Assembly: GCA_002786355.1 (NCBI GenBank)
Contig: PGCO01000003.1
Span: 310,001 to 374,000 of the forward strand
DNA from: Sediminibacterium sp. FEMGT703S
Lineage (GTDB): Bacteria > Bacteroidota > Bacteroidia > Chitinophagales > Chitinophagaceae
Direction of reading: 5' to 3'
Length of the DNA stretch: 64,000 bases
The notes beneath the pieces are model-generated. The model saw only the letters and a list, made by a program, of their open reading frames with translations, did no database searches and had not been told where the DNA came from. This document shows, one piece after another, positions 61,371-64,000 of the stretch (within the stretch, counting starts at the first letter, position 1; each line of letters begins with the position of its first letter). The position numbers and the translations under genes were made by a program.

Positions 61371-62279
61371 TTATTCACCCAATATTTTTGCGACTGCTGA
61401 TTCTACTGAATCATTTGCCATATTAATCCATCTAAATTCAGGGTCTTTTTTAAACCAAGTCATTTGGCGCTTTGCATATTGACGGGTATGTTGTTTAATT
61501 TGAAGGATGGCTTCTTCCTTTGAAATATTTCCATCTAAATAATCAAATAGTTCTTTATACCCCACTGTTTGTAAAGCAGGTTTGTTTCGATATTGAAGAA
61601 CTGACTGTACTTCTTCAAGTAATCCATCTTGAATCATTTGATCTACCCTTGCATTAATTCGATTAGTCAATAGATCCATCGGCATTTCTAATCCTATTTT
61701 CACCACATTAAAAGTGCGTTGTTTTTTTTCAGCAGTTCTAAAATGGAGAATAGACTTACCTGTTGCATTTAATACTTCTAATGCACGCATCAATCTTTGT
61801 GGATTCGATTTCTCGGCTGTTTCCCAAAATACAGGATCACGATGCTTTAATTCGGCTTGTAACCAAATTAAACCCTTTGAGGTATAATTGGCAATAATGG
61901 CTTCACGGATACTTGGATTTATTTGTGGCATTGGGTCAATCCCCTCACAAAAAGCGCGAATATATAAACCCGTACCACCAACCATAACCAATTGGTCATT
62001 TTTAGCAAAAACAGCTTCGGACTTATATAAAGCAAATTGCTCAAAATAACCCGCATTAATATCTGCTTCAACAGAATGATCGGCAATAAAATAATGTTGT
62101 ACTGCAGCTATTTCAGCTTCGCTTGGTCTTGCAACACCAATCGACAATTCAGTAAAACATTGTCTTGAATCAGCAGAAATAATTTCAGTATTGAGCGCTT
62201 TGGCCAATGCTATAGACACAGCGGTTTTACCTACTGCTGTTGGGCCTGCAAGAATATAAATAGTTGGTTTAGTCTTCAA
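61371..62279 (-). CDS. miaA: tRNA dimethylallyltransferase
   Basis: About 302 residues that modify A37 of tRNAs reading UNN codons. P-loop AGPTAVGKTAVSIALAKAL, then EIISADSRQCFTELSIGVARPS, GGTGLYIRAFCEGID, and the C-terminal RQYAKRQMTWFKKDPEFRWI motif. The start is uncertain. A TTG at 62279 gives KTKPTIYILAGPTAVGK with the usual short lead and an 11-bp overlap with the upstream gene's stop. GTG codons at 62300/62303 and ATGs to 62333 are alternatives that overlap more. Confidence 0.93.
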   Translation of the reverse strand: MKTKPTIYILAGPTAVGKTAVSIALAKALNTEIISADSRQCFTELSIGVARPSEAEIAAVQHYFIADHSVEADINAGYFEQFALYKSEAVFAKNDQLVMVGGTGLYIRAFCEGIDPMPQINPSIREAIIANYTSKGLIWLQAELKHRDPVFWETAEKSNPQRLMRALEVLNATGKSILHFRTAEKKQRTFNVVKIGLEMPMDLLTNRINARVDQMIQDGLLEEVQSVLQYRNKPALQTVGYKELFDYLDGNISKEEAILQIKQHTRQYAKRQMTWFKKDPEFRWINMANDSVESAVAKILGE

Positions 62280-62847
62280 AATCGTCTCTTTGTTCTTCAC
62301 CACCAATGCCATCATCATCGCCATCGGCTTCACTTTCAGCTTCTTCGCCTTCTTCTACAAATCCATCCGCTGTTTCATTTAAATCATATTTCTCTTCAAT
62401 GTCGGCAAACTTGTCACCCAACAAACTTTTTGTTCCATACTGCTGTGGGCCAATACCTTCTACTCTTGAAACAGCTGGGTAAGTTAATTTAGGATTGGAC
62501 TCTTTATTTACACTAATTAATGCAATCAAAAAAACCCAACCTTTTGCAAAATCGTATTCGTAAATAAATTTTTGATTTACATCCTGTATTTCTGAACCAA
62601 TGGTAGTTTCGGCCATTAAAAAGGGTTCTACGCGATAAGGTTTATCGTATTTTTCATAACTAATTTCCCTTCCGCGCAACCAGTTATCATTGCTTCTAAA
62701 AAAAGTAGCTTGGTGCTTCGAATCAAATTCAAAGGATTTCAAAATAGCAAAATGCAAGTCCAAAAAGAATTGGTTATGCTTAATAACGATATCACGATAA
62801 ACCGCGTCGTCTTCCTCTAAATAAATTCTAAACTTTAAAACAGCCAT
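62269..62847 (-). CDS. Plasmid pRiA4b ORF-3 family protein (IS1096 TnpR-like domain), domesticated
   Basis: A 192-residue protein of the pRiA4b ORF-3 family: VLKFRIYLEEDDAVYRDIVIKHNQFFLDLHFAILKSFEFDSKHQATFF, then a middle part YEYDFAKGWVFLIALISVNKE and PAVSRVEGIGPQQYG. The C-terminal tail is extremely acidic (Glu/Asp/Gly-rich). The family name comes from mobile elements, but here it sits between cca and miaA without transposase or terminal repeats, so it is likely a resident gene. Role unknown; the position between two tRNA-maturation genes is suggestive only. Confidence 0.8.
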   Translation of the reverse strand: MAVLKFRIYLEEDDAVYRDIVIKHNQFFLDLHFAILKSFEFDSKHQATFFRSNDNWLRGREISYEKYDKPYRVEPFLMAETTIGSEIQDVNQKFIYEYDFAKGWVFLIALISVNKESNPKLTYPAVSRVEGIGPQQYGTKSLLGDKFADIEEKYDLNETADGFVEEGEEAESEADGDDDGIGGEEQRDDFED

Positions 62848-62884
62848 CCCGCCAAGATTTAATGATTGGGCTGCAAAATAGCGA

Positions 62885-64000
62885 TTATTTAACGGGTTTT
62901 AGATTCAATTCTGCTCCTTTTTCTAACATATATTGATAAGCCAATTCAAATTGGTTCGGAATAATCCCATCCAATATAGCTTCTCGTATTGCATCTTTAA
63001 TTACGCCCACATTTCTACCAGGGGTTAATCCAAATACTTCCATAATTAATTCTCCACTAATTGGAGGCTGCCAATTCCTAAGCTGGTCTTGGGTTTCAAC
63101 CTGTTGCATTCGTTCCTTCACCATTTCAAAATTCTGCAAGTATCGGTTTACCTTCTGTTTATTTTTACTGGTAATATCGGCTGCACAAAGTGTCATTAAA
63201 TCGTCTATATCTTCCCCTGCATCAAACAATAATCTTCTTACTGCACTATCCGTTATATTTTCCTTTGTTAAACTGATTGGTCTCAAATGCAAAAGAACCA
63301 GCTTTTGAACATATTTCATGGGGTCATGTAGCGGCAATTTCAACTTAGAAAATATTTTAGGAACCATTCTAGCACCCACTACTTCATGTCCATGAAAAGT
63401 CCATCCATGCCCCTCTTCAAATTTTTTAGTGGCCGGCTTGCCAATATCGTGCAATAATGCAGCCCACCTAAGCCAAAGATTTTGCGTATTCGGTACAATA
63501 TTATCTAATACTTGAAGGGTATGATAAAAATTATCCTTATGCCCTTTTCCTTCTATGTACACCGCCCCATGTAAGTCTACCATTTGAGGGAAAATCAATT
63601 TAAGTAACCCTGATTTATAGAGTAAGTCCCATCCAATGGAAGGCTTGGCACATAGCATGATTTTATTCAATTCATCCGTTATTCTTTCTTGACTCACTAT
63701 TTTCATCCGATGCACATTCTCACCAATTGCTTTAAATGTTTGCTCTTCAATAACAAAATTCAATTGAGTGGCAAATCGAATTGCCCTCAGCATTCTTAAC
63801 GGATCGTCACTAAAAGTTTGTACTGGTTCTAATGGTGTTTGAATTCTTTTATCTGCTATGGCTTGTATCCCATCAAATGGATCTAATAACAGTCCAAAAT
63901 GGGCATCATTTAAGCTAATTGCCAATGCATTAATAGTAAAATCTCTTCTGTTTTGATCGTCGGCTAAAGTGCCTTGTTCAACTTGAGGCTTCCTACTATC
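62885..64000 (-). CDS. cca: CCA tRNA nucleotidyltransferase, 5' end beyond window
   Basis: The frame is open to the window end. Upstream of the first in-window ATG (63925) it still reads as protein ([22 protein letters not shown]), so the true start lies past base 64000. [10 protein letters not shown] and [17 protein letters not shown] are class II nucleotidyltransferase motifs, followed by [19 protein letters not shown]. The C-terminal half has an HD domain ([25 protein letters not shown]). It adds CCA to tRNA 3' ends, which the tRNA-Lys gene of this window does not encode. Confidence 0.95.
   Translation of the reverse strand, partial: DSRKPQVEQGTLADDQNRRDFTINALAISLNDAHFGLLLDPFDGIQAIADKRIQTPLEPVQTFSDDPLRMLRAIRFATQLNFVIEEQTFKAIGENVHRMKIVSQERITDELNKIMLCAKPSIGWDLLYKSGLLKLIFPQMVDLHGAVYIEGKGHKDNFYHTLQVLDNIVPNTQNLWLRWAALLHDIGKPATKKFEEGHGWTFHGHEVVGARMVPKIFSKLKLPLHDPMKYVQKLVLLHLRPISLTKENITDSAVRRLLFDAGEDIDDLMTLCAADITSKNKQKVNRYLQNFEMVKERMQQVETQDQLRNWQPPISGELIMEVFGLTPGRNVGVIKDAIREAILDGIIPNQFELAYQYMLEKGAELNLKPVK

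Noticed and set aside
62269..62847. Insertion sequence suggested by the pRiA4b ORF-3/IS1096 family name
   Set aside because: No transposase, terminal inverted repeats or target duplication are seen; the gene is embedded in a housekeeping cluster.

Overview
The window looks like chromosomal DNA from a low-GC Bacteroidota, most likely a Chitinophagaceae member (Sediminibacterium-like; this is inference from gene content, no marker gene was searched). Signs are a SusC/SusD pair, several outer-membrane beta-barrel receptors, TAnnTTTG-type promoters, few Shine-Dalgarno sequences, and lineage-typical families (DUF5690, VF530, DUF3817, pRiA4b ORF-3). I see no integrase, transposase, phage gene or CRISPR array; most genes are housekeeping.

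Layout. 1-2.5 kb: 5' part of lpdA, an S-adenosylmethionine hydrolase and an SDR oxidoreductase. 2.6-3.0 kb: tRNA-Lys(TTT) with promoter and terminator, then a GC-rich structured repeat element. 3.0-5.3 kb: Fic AMP-transferase, flavin-binding PNPOx-like protein and DUF3050. 5.4-11.2 kb: a beta-barrel receptor and a Tat-exported molybdenum hydroxylase with its 2Fe-2S subunit and an NTF2-like secreted protein; a divergent AraC regulator follows. 12.2-28.6 kb: the most interesting region, all on the minus strand. 28.7-43.6 kb: CtpA protease, amino-sugar kinase/MurQ operon, ABC ATPase, class V aminotransferase, WalJ-like hydrolase, ChaN, NamZ, M28 peptidase, HutU. 43.7-64 kb: etfBA, bifunctional nuclease, ispE, gltBD, plsC-priA-murB, miaA and the 5'-truncated (in this window) CCA-adding enzyme.

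The 12.2-28.6 kb region reads as a complete, apparently phosphate-controlled phosphonate (or phosphonolipid head-group) utilisation locus. A four-gene, tightly coupled cytoplasmic module (PhnZ-like di-iron HD oxygenase, PhnX-like HAD hydrolase, DUF5690 MFS permease, HpnW/TIGR03364-type FAD amine oxidase) runs into SusC-SusD, a secreted YncE-propeller/phosphoesterase fusion, a second TonB receptor and a GlcD-type FAD/Fe-S oxidase. Immediately upstream of susC I find five ACATT motifs spaced exactly 11 bp apart, ending four bases before a TAGGTTTG -7 element. This is the architecture of a PhoB-type activator site. The PhnZ-like protein keeps the known di-iron ligands and the Tyr-x-x-Glu substrate lid, but no PhnY hydroxylase is present in the window, so the substrate may arrive already hydroxylated.

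A second theme is peptidoglycan recycling: NamZ (exo-N-acetylmuramidase), a BadF-type amino-sugar kinase and MurQ, with an uncharacterised 188-residue protein in the MurQ operon. D-lactate from MurQ is an alternative substrate for the FAD/Fe-S oxidase. Other structures noted are a 16-bp-stem hairpin shared by the 3' end of etfA and the coding region of the convergent cupin gene, a G.U-compensated hairpin between susD and the phosphoesterase gene, and AT-rich inverted repeats upstream of gltB and of an orphan ABC ATPase.
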